The notes under the pieces are model-generated. The model was not told the DNA's origin. It did no database searches and saw nothing but the letters and a program-made list of their open reading frames with translations. From Mytilus trossulus (lineage: Eukaryota > Mollusca > Bivalvia > Mytilida > Mytilidae), in assembly GCF_036588685.1 (NCBI RefSeq), contig NW_026963295.1, forward strand, positions 124,001 through 188,000: a stretch of 64,000 bases of DNA. The letters are read 5' to 3'. How positions within the stretch are numbered: the first letter of the stretch is position 1; the number at the start of each line of letters is the position of its first letter. The position numbers were made by a program, and so were the translations under genes. This document shows positions 23,001 through 31,788 of this stretch, in pieces.

Positions 23001-26000
23001 TTTAAAACAAGCCAGAATTTCATATTTATGTGTCGGATTATTAAAGAAAAAAGTAAAAAAATCTTGTTTACTCACACCGAATAGGAAACCGTATTATGAC
23101 ACGTGAATGTCCGAAAAATCGTTGACAGGTTCATTACGAATGTTTGCTCTCCATTCTATTTGGTGATTTTTACTATCACTCATACTTATATTCTTTTGAT
23201 CTATCAAATTTACAAACAATATTATTTTCTAAAGATGAATTATTATCCTGATTTTCAATTTCATACAAGGTTTAGTTAGCTATAAAACTAGATTTAAATA
23301 AGAAAATGCCTGTACCAAGTCTGGAATATGACAGTTGATATCCATTTGGTTGATGTGTTTGAGCTTTTTGATTTTGCCATTTAATTAGGGACCTTTCGTT
23401 TTGAATTTTCCACGGAGATCGGAATATCTGTAATGTATTTTTCTATTGCATAACTGTAGGGTAAACAATTGTTCAAAATAATTCGTAAAAACATTATTAT
23501 TTGATTTTTATGGTTAAAAAAAATCATGTTCAAGAGAAAAACATAGTACTTCCTTTTGTAAAGTTAATATACTAAGTAACTTACCAGGTTGTATATTGAT
23601 CGTTAGCGTTACTATGTGAATTAATGAGTAGAATGTCATAAGTGTGCCGTTAGGCGTTGTCATATCAGATTGCAATTGAAAAGAATACCCCAATTTGATT
23701 TGATCTATAAAAGTGATACAATTTGAAACAAATCTATGGAATTATTTATATTTTTTGACGGAATATTAGTCAGATATTGCATATTAAAAGATATTTGTTT
23801 TCGCATAACACACATTGAGGTGATATACGATTAGAGCAACTACAGAAATGAATAATATACCTTATTTATAACAAAAACTTTCATATGTGTGTTTGAAACG
23901 GGTGCCATTTAAGCGGGAGGTTTGGCATGCCTCAAAACCACATTCAACCCACCATTTATTTTTCTAAAAATGTCATGTACCAAGTCAGGAAAATGGCCAT
24001 TGTTACTTTATAGTTCGTTTCAGTGTGTGTTATATTTCAATGTTGTGTTTCTGTTCTGTCGTTTTCTCCTTTTATATTTGATGCGTTTCCCTTAATTTTA
24101 GTTTGTAGCCCAAATTTGTTTTCTTCTTAATCGATTTATGAGTTTCGAACAGCGGTATGCAACTGTTGCCTTAATTTGATAATAATTGTTTTTTGTAGAT
24201 GCACCAGTATTAAATGTGACTCTGGTATTTTCCGAAGAAAAGCTCAAACTTGTTTGCTCTCCAATTGGAATTCCAAGTAGGTATCGATTTGATAAATGGC
24301 AACACATGTCATTTTTTGGTCAACACATTCGTTACATCAATGGTTCAGCCAATGGTGAATTGATATTCCCATTAAATTTCAGTGATCAGGACAGGGGAAT
24401 TTATACATGCAAAGCTGAAAATGGTATTCTAGACACAGAAGGAAATTTATATCAACACGGTTCTGCATCTTTTGATTCTGGAGGTAGGTACAGTAATGGT
24501 TTCAATTAAAAATAATGGCTATATTTTCTTATGATCATATACCTTACAAAATTAAACGTAAAATACAGTAAAATACTTTACTAAACTATGTCGAAAATTT
24601 TGCATTGAAAAAAAGAGAAAAGCACGTTAGATAACTAATTCGTCCGAGGTGCTTTTTTATATTTCTTTATGAAAAACTCACAGAGCGGAATATTTGAGAT
24701 ATATCAGAAAACGATGTTCCAAATTTTTGGTTTAATTCAAAAATCATTATTTAATCTTTTACAATAGTTATCAAAGGTACCAGGATTATAATTTAGTACG
24801 CCTGTCTCGCAGTGACGCTCATATCAAATTAGTTTCAAAGCCAAACAAGAAAAAAAAGTTGAGGAGTATAGGGATCTAAAATTCAAAACAGATGTGTCAA
24901 ATACGGCTGAAGTAATCTATGCCTGGGATGAACAGATCCTTTTTTCCCCAAGTTATTCATTTTTATTGGATAGAATATTTGACAAATAAAGATAGAGTTA
25001 TATTTTAGGATTACCAGTGTTTGTTGATAGAAATAAAAATGTACAATATGGATTATACCACAAGATTGCTACCCTTACCTTGTTCATTAAAAGCATTCCA
25101 AAATATGACAGATTATGTTGTTCTACAAATCAATGGAAACTTTGCAAAGAGAATCACCTTAATTATTTTCAAGAGAGAAGTGCAGTTTTTCGAGACACAG
25201 TATATGGTGTTAATGCGCTGGTTGATGGATACCAAATTATGTTTGTGACTCCTCCGTTAGAAAGTTCAGATTTCACAAATTATACATTTGAAGCTGCAAA
25301 CTCTTTTGGAGTAGCTCGTTATACCATACATTTAAGAGACAAAGGTATACATATAAAAAAAAACAATTCTGTTCTTATGAATATTATGAATATGGAAAAA
25401 AAAACTATCTATGTGTTATTGATTGAATACTATAATTTCAAAACCAAACTGCCGACAAATGTACTATTTTAGAATGAACTAATGAAAATTATAAAAAAAT
25501 TCCCATTTCAATGTTTTGGATATTGTTTCCAATGAAATAAATATAACACATGTTACTGGACATATTGCTAACGAAATAAGTAGTATAACATATGTGTTTT
25601 AACAGGTATATTTATTTTATGACTAAGTTTATGAGGAGCATATATTACAGTGTTCCAGCTAGGTTATCAAAAGGGCAGGGTGCCAATCCTGAAAAGGGCA
25701 TTTAACGCGCGATATGATAATATGAAAAGGGCATATTTTAATAAAAGATGTTAATCAAACATTTGTGTTTATTTGTTGAATCACAGGTTATACAAGAACA
25801 ACATCATTAGCCCATACAGAACTCTTTCTACTTTTAAGGCTGAAAAACTTGTCAAGCAGCTTGTCACAGAAGTTTTTTTTATCATTGCTTGGCACAGTTG
25901 AACTTTATATGCAGTATGTTTTGAAAGGTGACCTGTTTCATACTGTTTCTATGGTCTACCACATTTTACCAGTTTCACCTTTCTACCCCTGCTGTGCTTG

Positions 26001-29000
26001 ATGGCAATACAGCACAAAACAGCTGTGCTCAGTAAATTCACAATTTTAGGATATAAAGCAACAGTGAAAAATAATATCAAAAATAAAGAATACAGAAAAA
26101 GATGACCAAGGCACCCTACCAACACTGCTACTAAGACCCTCTTTAACTTTTCCCATAACTCAAAATAAATACCTAAACATATATATATGTTCCGGACCAT
26201 ATGAGTATTTGGACCATACGCGTATGGTCATGACCATATGCGTATACTCATATGGTCCGACCATACGCGTATGGTCCGACCGTACGCGTATGGTCGGACC
26301 ATATGAGTATAATACTCGTTTGGTTATTAACGGGCCGGACCATATGAGTATTTGGACCATTTAGGTATTTTTTTTCAAGTTACATTATAAACGTATCGAT
26401 ACAAAAACTATCTAAAAAAGCAATGATGGTTACATGAAATGTACTAATTTTATAATTCAAAGACTACGTAAAAATTTAATATTGATGCCCTAGTTAGTTT
26501 TCATCGCTAATTACATTCTTGCATGTAGGCTTCATGTGACAGTTACTTCCACACGGTATCATAGCTTTTTTGCATTTACTAGTCCTTGTTGTGCACGATC
26601 CTTTTCATTTACATCTTTTGTTTGCAAATGAAAAGTTAGCCTTTTTGCAGCTGCGTACAGCGATACCGAGGTCTTGGGTCATTCCGATATATCTACGATG
26701 TTTTAAGAAGCTCTAGATCTCAAATATCGTAACACGATTGCAATACATCATATTCAGAAGGCAACTAAAATAAAATGTGTAACAGTTCATTAAGAAATTT
26801 TTCGACATATTGCCATTCACTCGTTATAACAAATCGGTAATAGCCATCGGTAATTACCATCGGCAATGACCATTGGTATAAAATGTGTTTATTATAGTTT
26901 TGACAAGTAAATAACTATTTGAAACTTCTAATTTTTTTAGCTAATCTTTTTGTTACGATTATATAAATTAATATAAAATTACCTATAGATGATAGCGTCT
27001 TTTTAATGAACAGTCATACCATATGAAGAGTTGTGACGTAGTTAAAGTAAACTGTAACAGAGTGTTAATTACCCCGACCATACGCGTACGGTCGGACCAT
27101 ACGCGTATGGGCAGACCATATGAGTATATACCCATATGGTCATGACCATACGCGTATGGTCCAAATACTCATATGGTCTGGAACATATATATATATATTC
27201 TTAAGCAAGAAGTATGGAGACATATTTTAGAATATGGAGATGCTCGGAAAAAAATCAGATTGAGTTATCTTTCTTTATTCGGGTGTGCTCCTTCTTTGGA
27301 GGATTATAAACAGTACGTAAATATGATGTAAATATGATCACAATATGGCGGCTGATTTTGTCATTTTCGTATCAAAAATGAAGGCAGTCAATGACAAATA
27401 CGTCTGAATTTTCTGTTTATTTTACAGAAAACAAGTAAAACAATGTCTTAAACGAGTTTATTATGGTTTTCCAACTTTCTGTCATTACGTTTCCTCCATG
27501 AAACTACGTTAAACATCGCAAATTGTGCACAACTTGTTGTATGCACATTTCTTCAAAGATAATTGCCGACTGACCGATTCTATTTGAACGAATTAATGTT
27601 GATGATCATTAATGACCCATCCGATAAACGGATTACCTATAACAGTAGATTATGACACCAGTTGTAACCATCGATTAGCTTGGGGTCGTAAACAAAGTCA
27701 TAAACTTTTCCCCAGGTAAAATTTAGTAATTAGCGTATTATATCAATACGCAAATTAATATGCAATCGATCTTCAAAAAAGGCAGGGCGCCCTGGAAACT
27801 GTAAAAAGGGCACAGGGCGCCACTCGGAAAAGGGCGGGTGCCGCGCCCTTTGAAAACGGCCTAGCTGGAACACTGTTAGATGGAAAAAAAACGTTGACAG
27901 CAGTAGTAACAGTCTGTTTCAATTTTGCATTGCCACAGATAAAAGTGCTAATTATAAAAAGATAAGATGTGGTATAATTGTCAATGAGACATTTATTCAC
28001 AAGAGATCAAAATACACAGAACATCTGATGGTCATAGGAGGCATTCAGCAATAAGGAAAGCTCATACCACATAGTCCACTATAAAAGACACTGATGAAAA
28101 ATGTTAAACAAATCAAACGATAAAAATAACGGCTGAATTAATGTACACAAACATTAACGAAAAGCAAAAATATAACACAACAAACGACAACCCCTGGATT
28201 AATCTTCACTCAATTAATAATGACTTTTAATCATAAAACCCTGTATCTGTTATTAATATATTTTCTTCTTGTATTTAGGTAATTCGTCTAACAAAACTGA
28301 ACCAACTGCGTCAACCGGTATGTATATATGTTACTTCATTTTCTGATTGTGTTTTACAAATATTTTTATAATTTGAAAAAAAAATAATATTTAAATATTA
28401 AGTTTTCAAACGTCAATTTAATCTTTAAATATCTTTATCATCACTCAAAACTTTTCTTTATATATTTTCTACTACCTGATAGCTAGTTTGGCTTGGGAAA
28501 AGGCAGATTGATTAACAAAATTTAGTCAATATATTAATCTGTTAAACAGAATATAAAATCATATAATTATATATGTATTACTTCAGGAAAATCGTACATG
28601 CCATACGTCTTTCTAATCGGGGGATTTGTTATAGTTTTATCAGTTACTCATCTCTGCAGTTGGTACTTCCGAAAACATTATAAAAAGACTGTAATAACAG
28701 AGGAAGTACCGAATGTAACATCTGCCAATTACATTACGCAAGCTGGGGAACACTATGAAGAGATTAATTTGAGCCAGGAAATAGAATCTCAACTTGAAAA
28801 AGACAATGATAGAAGTTTCAGTTGTATTGCTGAAAACGCTGCCTCGGTTAATGATGAGAAAGTAGACGTAGACGTTTTAGATGAAGACCTGCATTGCCAA
28901 CAATTTAACACTGTTGTATCCAGAAATCAATATGAAAAGCTGAATAATGTGCAAACAGACAATCCTGAGCATGCCTATCGCGGCACAAGATCAAGTGAAA

Positions 29001-29020
29001 CCTTTTTGAAAATCTTTTGA
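16963..29020 (+). CDS. Type I membrane Ig-superfamily receptor, 5 Ig-like domains, 8 coding exons
   Basis: Exons: 16963-17029, 19071-19376, 19904-20221, 20723-20974, 24199-24483, 25009-25344, 28279-28317 and 28587-29020. They sum to 2037 bases, giving 678 codons plus TGA. Every intron is phase 1 and has GT-AG borders. Residues 1-17 are a signal peptide (MPVIIFTFSVIISAGYA). Four Ig domains follow (about 23-124, 125-230, 231-314 and 315-409), each with Cys...Trp...Y/F-x-Cys. Residues 410-521 form a degenerate Ig-like domain without the final Y-x-C cysteine. A 13-residue stalk, one transmembrane helix (about 538-561, VFLIGGFVIVLSVTHLCSW) and a ~115-residue cytoplasmic tail complete it. The tail has YEEI and YEKL (Y-x-x-I/L) that could be SH2-type docking sites, but they lack the usual -2 residue of an ITIM. 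Several N-x-S/T sites suggest glycosylation. An adhesion or recognition receptor at the cell surface is likely; ligand unknown. AATAAA at 29152-29157 is a good polyadenylation signal. Confidence 0.8.
17030..19070 (+). other. Intron 1 of the 5-Ig receptor, with a ~390 bp tandem duplication
   Basis: The first 300 bases (about 17030-17305) recur, diverged, at about 17433-17705. Both start with GTAAGTTC followed by CAACTCC and share GTCAATTAAGTTCGT and ATATTTGAACGAATCA. The donor-like GTAAGT is repeated too, as AGAGTAAGTTC at 17440. The rest (17820-19070) shows no gene. Confidence 0.7.
19071..19376 (+). CDS. Exon 2: Ig domain 1 (V-like)
   Basis: 306 bases. The acceptor is TTGCTTTCAG and the donor ATAGAAA|GTAAGA, phase 1 on both sides. 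Conserved residues appear in GDETILYC, LTWLG and EDEGLYRCSV. Glycosylation motifs NQT, NHS and NIT are present. Confidence 0.88.
19377..19903 (+). other. Intron 2 of the 5-Ig receptor
   Basis: 527 bases, AT-rich, GTAAGA...TTTTTTTCAG. Nothing else recognised. Confidence 0.8.
19904..20221 (+). CDS. Exon 3: Ig domain 2
   Basis: 318 bases. Key residues are ELILTCSVRRGNP, LQWTRNG and DKFTCSAESS. The donor is TATT|GTACGT in phase 1. Confidence 0.88.
20222..20722 (+). other. Intron 3 of the 5-Ig receptor
   Basis: 501 bases ending in a long T tract and AAAG. No other feature seen. Confidence 0.8.
20723..20974 (+). CDS. Exon 4: Ig domain 3 (short, I/C2-like)
   Basis: 252 bases, 84 residues. Key residues are SDISMQCNADANP, YTWQKY and QAGEYTCSGYNDLGD, a typical short Ig module. 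The donor is CTTT|GTAAGT in phase 1. Confidence 0.88.
22128..22952. mobile_element. Inverted-repeat (foldback/MITE-like) element, ~195 bp arms
   Basis: The left arm (22128-22325) starts TTATCATATACTTGTATAAA. The right arm (about 22750-22952) is its near-complete reverse complement. Both hold the blocks CCTAGTTTATTGACC-like, CCTTTCCGTTAATTTCCGTG and TGCTTCCGGAATGTAATC. A further internal inverted repeat (CCTTTATCGGCCC ... GGGCCGATAAAGGG, 22325-22405) sits beside the left arm. A 130-codon frame through the right half is a by-product. No clear target duplication. Confidence 0.8.
23900..24180 (+). repeat. Dispersed repeat family E
   Basis: Recognised by ATGCGTTTCCCT, GATTTATGAGTTTCGAACAG and CGGTATGCAACTGTTGCC. 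Other copies lie at 30080-30370 (+), 49480-49760 (-) and 58150-58300 (+). Confidence 0.75.
24199..24483 (+). CDS. Exon 5: Ig domain 4
   Basis: 285 bases. Key residues are KLKLVCSPIGIP, DKWQHMS and DRGIYTCKAENG. The acceptor is TTTTTTGTAG and the donor GGAG|GTAGGT in phase 1. Confidence 0.85.
24484..25008 (+). other. Intron 5 of the 5-Ig receptor
   Basis: 525 bases. About 24765-24930 is a minus-strand family C repeat with an internal deletion across its ACGCGCGTCT hallmark. Confidence 0.75.
25009..25344 (+). CDS. Exon 6: degenerate Ig-like domain 5
   Basis: 336 bases, 112 residues, phase 1 on both sides. The C-terminal part NYTFEAANSFGVARYTIHL has the shape of an Ig G-strand end, but the usual Y-x-C cysteine is Phe. 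Other cysteines are clustered in RLCCSTNQWKLCKEN. The acceptor is TATATTTTAG and the donor CAAAG|GTATAC. It could be a membrane-proximal spacer domain without the canonical disulfide. Confidence 0.78.
25648..27875. mobile_element. 2.2 kb TIR element with TTA flanks
   Basis: The left end is CAGTGTTCCAGCTAGG and the right end is its exact reverse complement CCTAGCTGGAACACTG. Both ends continue into related blocks rich in AAGGGC and GGGTGCC. TTA flanks both ends (25645-25647 and 27876-27878), which fits a 3 bp TWA-type duplication as in PIF/Harbinger-like elements. No matching 8 bp duplication is seen, so the CAGTG ends alone do not justify a hAT call. No transposase recognised; an 83-codon minus frame at 25949-26200 has no known motif. 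It is interrupted by the 1.0 kb palindromic-end element. Confidence 0.7.
26188..27185. mobile_element. 1.0 kb TIR element with CCATACGCGTATGG palindromic ends
   Basis: The left end reads TGTTCCGGACCATATGAG and the right end, reversed, TGTTCCAGACCATATGAG. The arms match for about 115 bp with few differences. Each arm is a string of palindromes: CCATACGCGTATGG (three ACGCGT cores per arm), ATGGTCATGACCAT and GACCATATG blocks. Both sides are flanked by runs of TATATATA. The interior (about 26380-27060) shows no gene. It sits inside the 2.2 kb element. Minus frames across the arm are repeat translations. Confidence 0.82.
27965..28195 (+). repeat. Dispersed repeat family A
   Basis: Diverged copy of the repeat with AATGAGACA near its start, TCATACCACATAGTC and ACAAACGACAACC. 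Better copies are at 38685-39010 (+), 46015-46265 (+), 33860-34205 (-) and 62755-62935 (+), with short ones at 54975, 59225 and 62100 (-). Confidence 0.7.
28279..28317 (+). CDS. Exon 7: 13-residue stalk micro-exon
   Basis: 39 bases between TATTTAG and G|GTATGT, phase 1 on both sides. It encodes a Ser/Thr/Asn-rich linker (NSSNKTEPTAST), typical of a membrane-proximal stalk that may be O-glycosylated. It keeps the frame between domain 5 and the membrane exon. Confidence 0.68.
28587..29020 (+). CDS. Exon 8: transmembrane segment and cytoplasmic tail
   Basis: The acceptor is TTACTTCAG. The exon encodes the helix YVFLIGGFVIVLSVTHLCSW, then a basic stop-transfer (RKHYKK) and an acidic tail with EHYEEINLS and NQYEKLNN, ending TGA 29018-29020. 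The polyA signal AATAAA lies at 29152-29157. A tail without a kinase or TIR domain suggests adaptor-based signalling. Confidence 0.85.
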
Positions 29021-29151
29021 ATCACTAAACATCACTTTTATCATCAATGAATGCTGTATTATTACTTGAAACAACTCAATCTAGGGAATCCCTTTACACA
29101 CGTATGACCGTTCAATATTTAAAGAAAAATGGAATTAGACTAATTTTGTTC

Positions 29152-29157
29152 AATAAA
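29152..29157 (+). terminator. Polyadenylation signal AATAAA of the 5-Ig receptor
   Basis: Canonical hexamer 132 bases after the stop codon. Confidence 0.6.
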
Positions 29158-31679
29158 AGAGGTGGTCAATGTTAAACTTAATCGGCAAAATTATCAGACT
29201 TGTGTAAAAAACTATAACAAATGGAATATGATCCCTATTGTTGTACAGTGGTTAAATTAATCATAGATACCAGGTTTAAAATTGTATATTTACTCTAGAC
29301 TCTAATTGTAATAGTAATAAGATAATTAACTGAATTATCTAGCCTTGTGAGTGTTTATTCTGATCCACCTGCAAACCAAATATATAGTGTAAATTTCGTT
29401 GATCCAAAATTAATCTACCAAATGAACTGGATGAGTAGTTATCCCAAACACAACACACGAATACAACAGAAACAAATAATATTTGCAACTACAAACGTTA
29501 AGACATTTGACAAAAGTCGATGACAACAACAAACACAACATCAAAACCCAACAAATTAATTTGGGATTGAAAAGTACCGTGCCACGTCTTAAAGCAATAC
29601 AAATTCGGGAATAAGTCACGTTCGCTAATTAAAACATCAAACGACGTGATGACAAACCATAATCTAACACGTTGTAAAAATGTCAATAGTTAGTTTTGAC
29701 AAAGATACATCATATGGATCAACCAATTCGTGATGGTGTCTGTAAAATAAACGGAGTGTCATTTTTAATCTGTCCTCCTCATAACTTTGTTGGAGCAGTT
29801 TCTGCATTAGGAGCACACTATTTATAGAAATTTACATGTGACGTTTCTTTTTGTGACGCTAAAACATTCGTGTGACATACATACAATTCTTAATTCTAGT
29901 ATGCTGTTTTTGTATACTGTCCTTATTCATTTTAAAAATTCGCTGTTATTCAGCAGTGAATATGTCGACATGTATTATTACATGTATTTTATTTATTTTT
30001 TTATTTCTCTGTTTTGAGTGTTCTTGTATTTATTTGTACTGTATTCCCGTCAATTAATGTTGTAATTTTACCAATATTTGTAACATTGCCATAAAGCGTT
30101 AGGTTTGGCTAGCAAAAATCCAGATTCAGCTCACAGTGTTTTTTCTTACAATGTCCTGTCAGAATGATGGCAGTTGTTATTAAATAGTTCGTTGCTATGT
30201 ATGTTGCATTGTCGTTTGTTTTTTGTTGCACTTTTGTGTTCTGTTATTTCGTTGATTTCCACTTTTATTCGATGTGTTTCCCTCAAATTAAGTTTGTATT
30301 CCGGATTTGATTTCTCTCTATCGGTTTATGCCTTTGAACAGCGGTATACTACTGTTGCCTTTATATGTAAAATTAGATTTCTAATACTCGCATTGCTTCC
30401 ATCGGCATAATCATCGATTATTTACAATAAATCATTAGTGAGTGTGTATTGCTATACGGTTAAAGAAGCTTTCTGCTGTACTTTCTGAATATTCTTTTTT
30501 TTTGGTCTTGAAAATTTTGTTTAGTATTTGTTATTGGGTTTTTTTTTTGGTGATAGGCTTTTATTGAATGGTAGAACTCTCAGATCGTTTTTTTGTCTTT
30601 CAAGTGTATTTGTTTGTTTTGTACTACATTAACCTTATGTGCCAAACCCTTTTGAACTGGTTTTGTAGCATGTTATATTGTTGTGCTGTCTAATCACCGT
30701 CCAAGGCAATATTTTTAAGCTTGCTAAATTTGGTGTGTGGCTATCCATGCCAATCAGCTTGTAAATCAGTGGTGATTTTCATTTGATGATTATCGTATTA
30801 TTTTTTTCGTCTATATTATGTTCTTGTATAAAAAATCGTTAAAAATCCTTTAAAATGTTTAACATTTTGATCCTTTTGGGGTCTATTTGTAGCGTCCTTA
30901 CCGACTTTGGTTTTGTTGATTGTTAAAGACTACAGTTACCCTTAGTAACATGCACCCACTCATCTTGCCACATCTCCTATTGTTGATTTGAAAATAAGTG
31001 AAAATTAAAAATTGAATCGTACAAATGTATAAGTCTGGTAATGTTGAGTTTTTTTTCATTTATTGCACATTTGATTCAAATAATAAATTATTAATAAATA
31101 TCAATACTATGTTTTTAAATGATTGAAAATATGTGTAGTAGCCATTTCACGGTCTTATATCTCGTCTTAGGTTTACTCTCTAAAATTATCGCCGATATTT
31201 GTTGAATACATCTAAACAGGCGATAAGATTACAAAATCATCAATAACAGAAATATAAACATAAGTTCTTCCAAAAATATACTTAAACTCTCTCAATCATA
31301 ACTTTGTAGTACAACAACAATATACCTTTACAAGTATACACATTACAACAAAACATAACATATTAGAAACATAACAGTATTCAAACTACCTTAAAATTGA
31401 TCATAAGCCTATACATTTTACAACGAAAGTCAACTTAAGGGTACATAAGGAGAATGTCCACGGATATTTGCTTAAATTAGAACGGTAATGTTGAAGCAAA
31501 GTATGTCAATACTTTGTTCTATCTTTAGACAATTTTTAAAATCGAATTCAAACTCCACGACTGCAATTTTACTGATTCACGACAATCAATATACATGTAT
31601 GAATAAGTAAATCATAGCAGATTTATAGAAATTGGATTTCCATTGAAGAATATCATTTGCTAATTTATCCTGGAATTCA
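29158..31679. other. Intergenic space between the convergent Ig genes
   Basis: Contains a family E repeat (30080-30370). AATAAA on the minus strand (31059-31064) could serve the gene to the right. Short open frames have no support. Confidence 0.6.
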
Positions 31680-31788
31680 TCATGTTACCCCTTCTACATC
31701 ATTTTGTAATGCCATTTCTTCGTCTGTCTTCCGGTGTTGTTTTAATGAATCTTTTGGCCCTTGCCTCTTCTTCTGATAGCAATTATGT
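31680..31788 (-). CDS. Exon 6: cytoplasmic tail and stop
   Basis: The acceptor is TATTTTTCAG in phase 2. The exon encodes HNCYQKKRQGPKDSL, then RKTDEEMALQNDVEGVT and TGA (31680-31682). It is short and charged, with no known signalling motif. Confidence 0.72.

Larger units (their letters stand above)
20975..24198 (+). other. Intron 4 of the 5-Ig receptor, 3.2 kb, repeat-filled
   Basis: It contains the long inverted-repeat element at 22128-22952, a family D repeat (23270-23430) and a family E repeat (23900-24180) that ends only about 19 bases before the next exon. No additional Ig exon could be found. Confidence 0.75.
25345..28278 (+). other. Intron 6 of the 5-Ig receptor, with nested transposons
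   Basis: 2.9 kb. It holds the element at 25648-27875, the nested element at 26188-27185 and a family A repeat at about 27965-28195. No extra exon seen. Confidence 0.8.

Noticed and set aside
25949-26200. 83-codon minus frame with hydrophobic stretch as a transposase or membrane gene
   Set aside because: No motif of a known transposase; overlaps the palindromic arm of the nested element.
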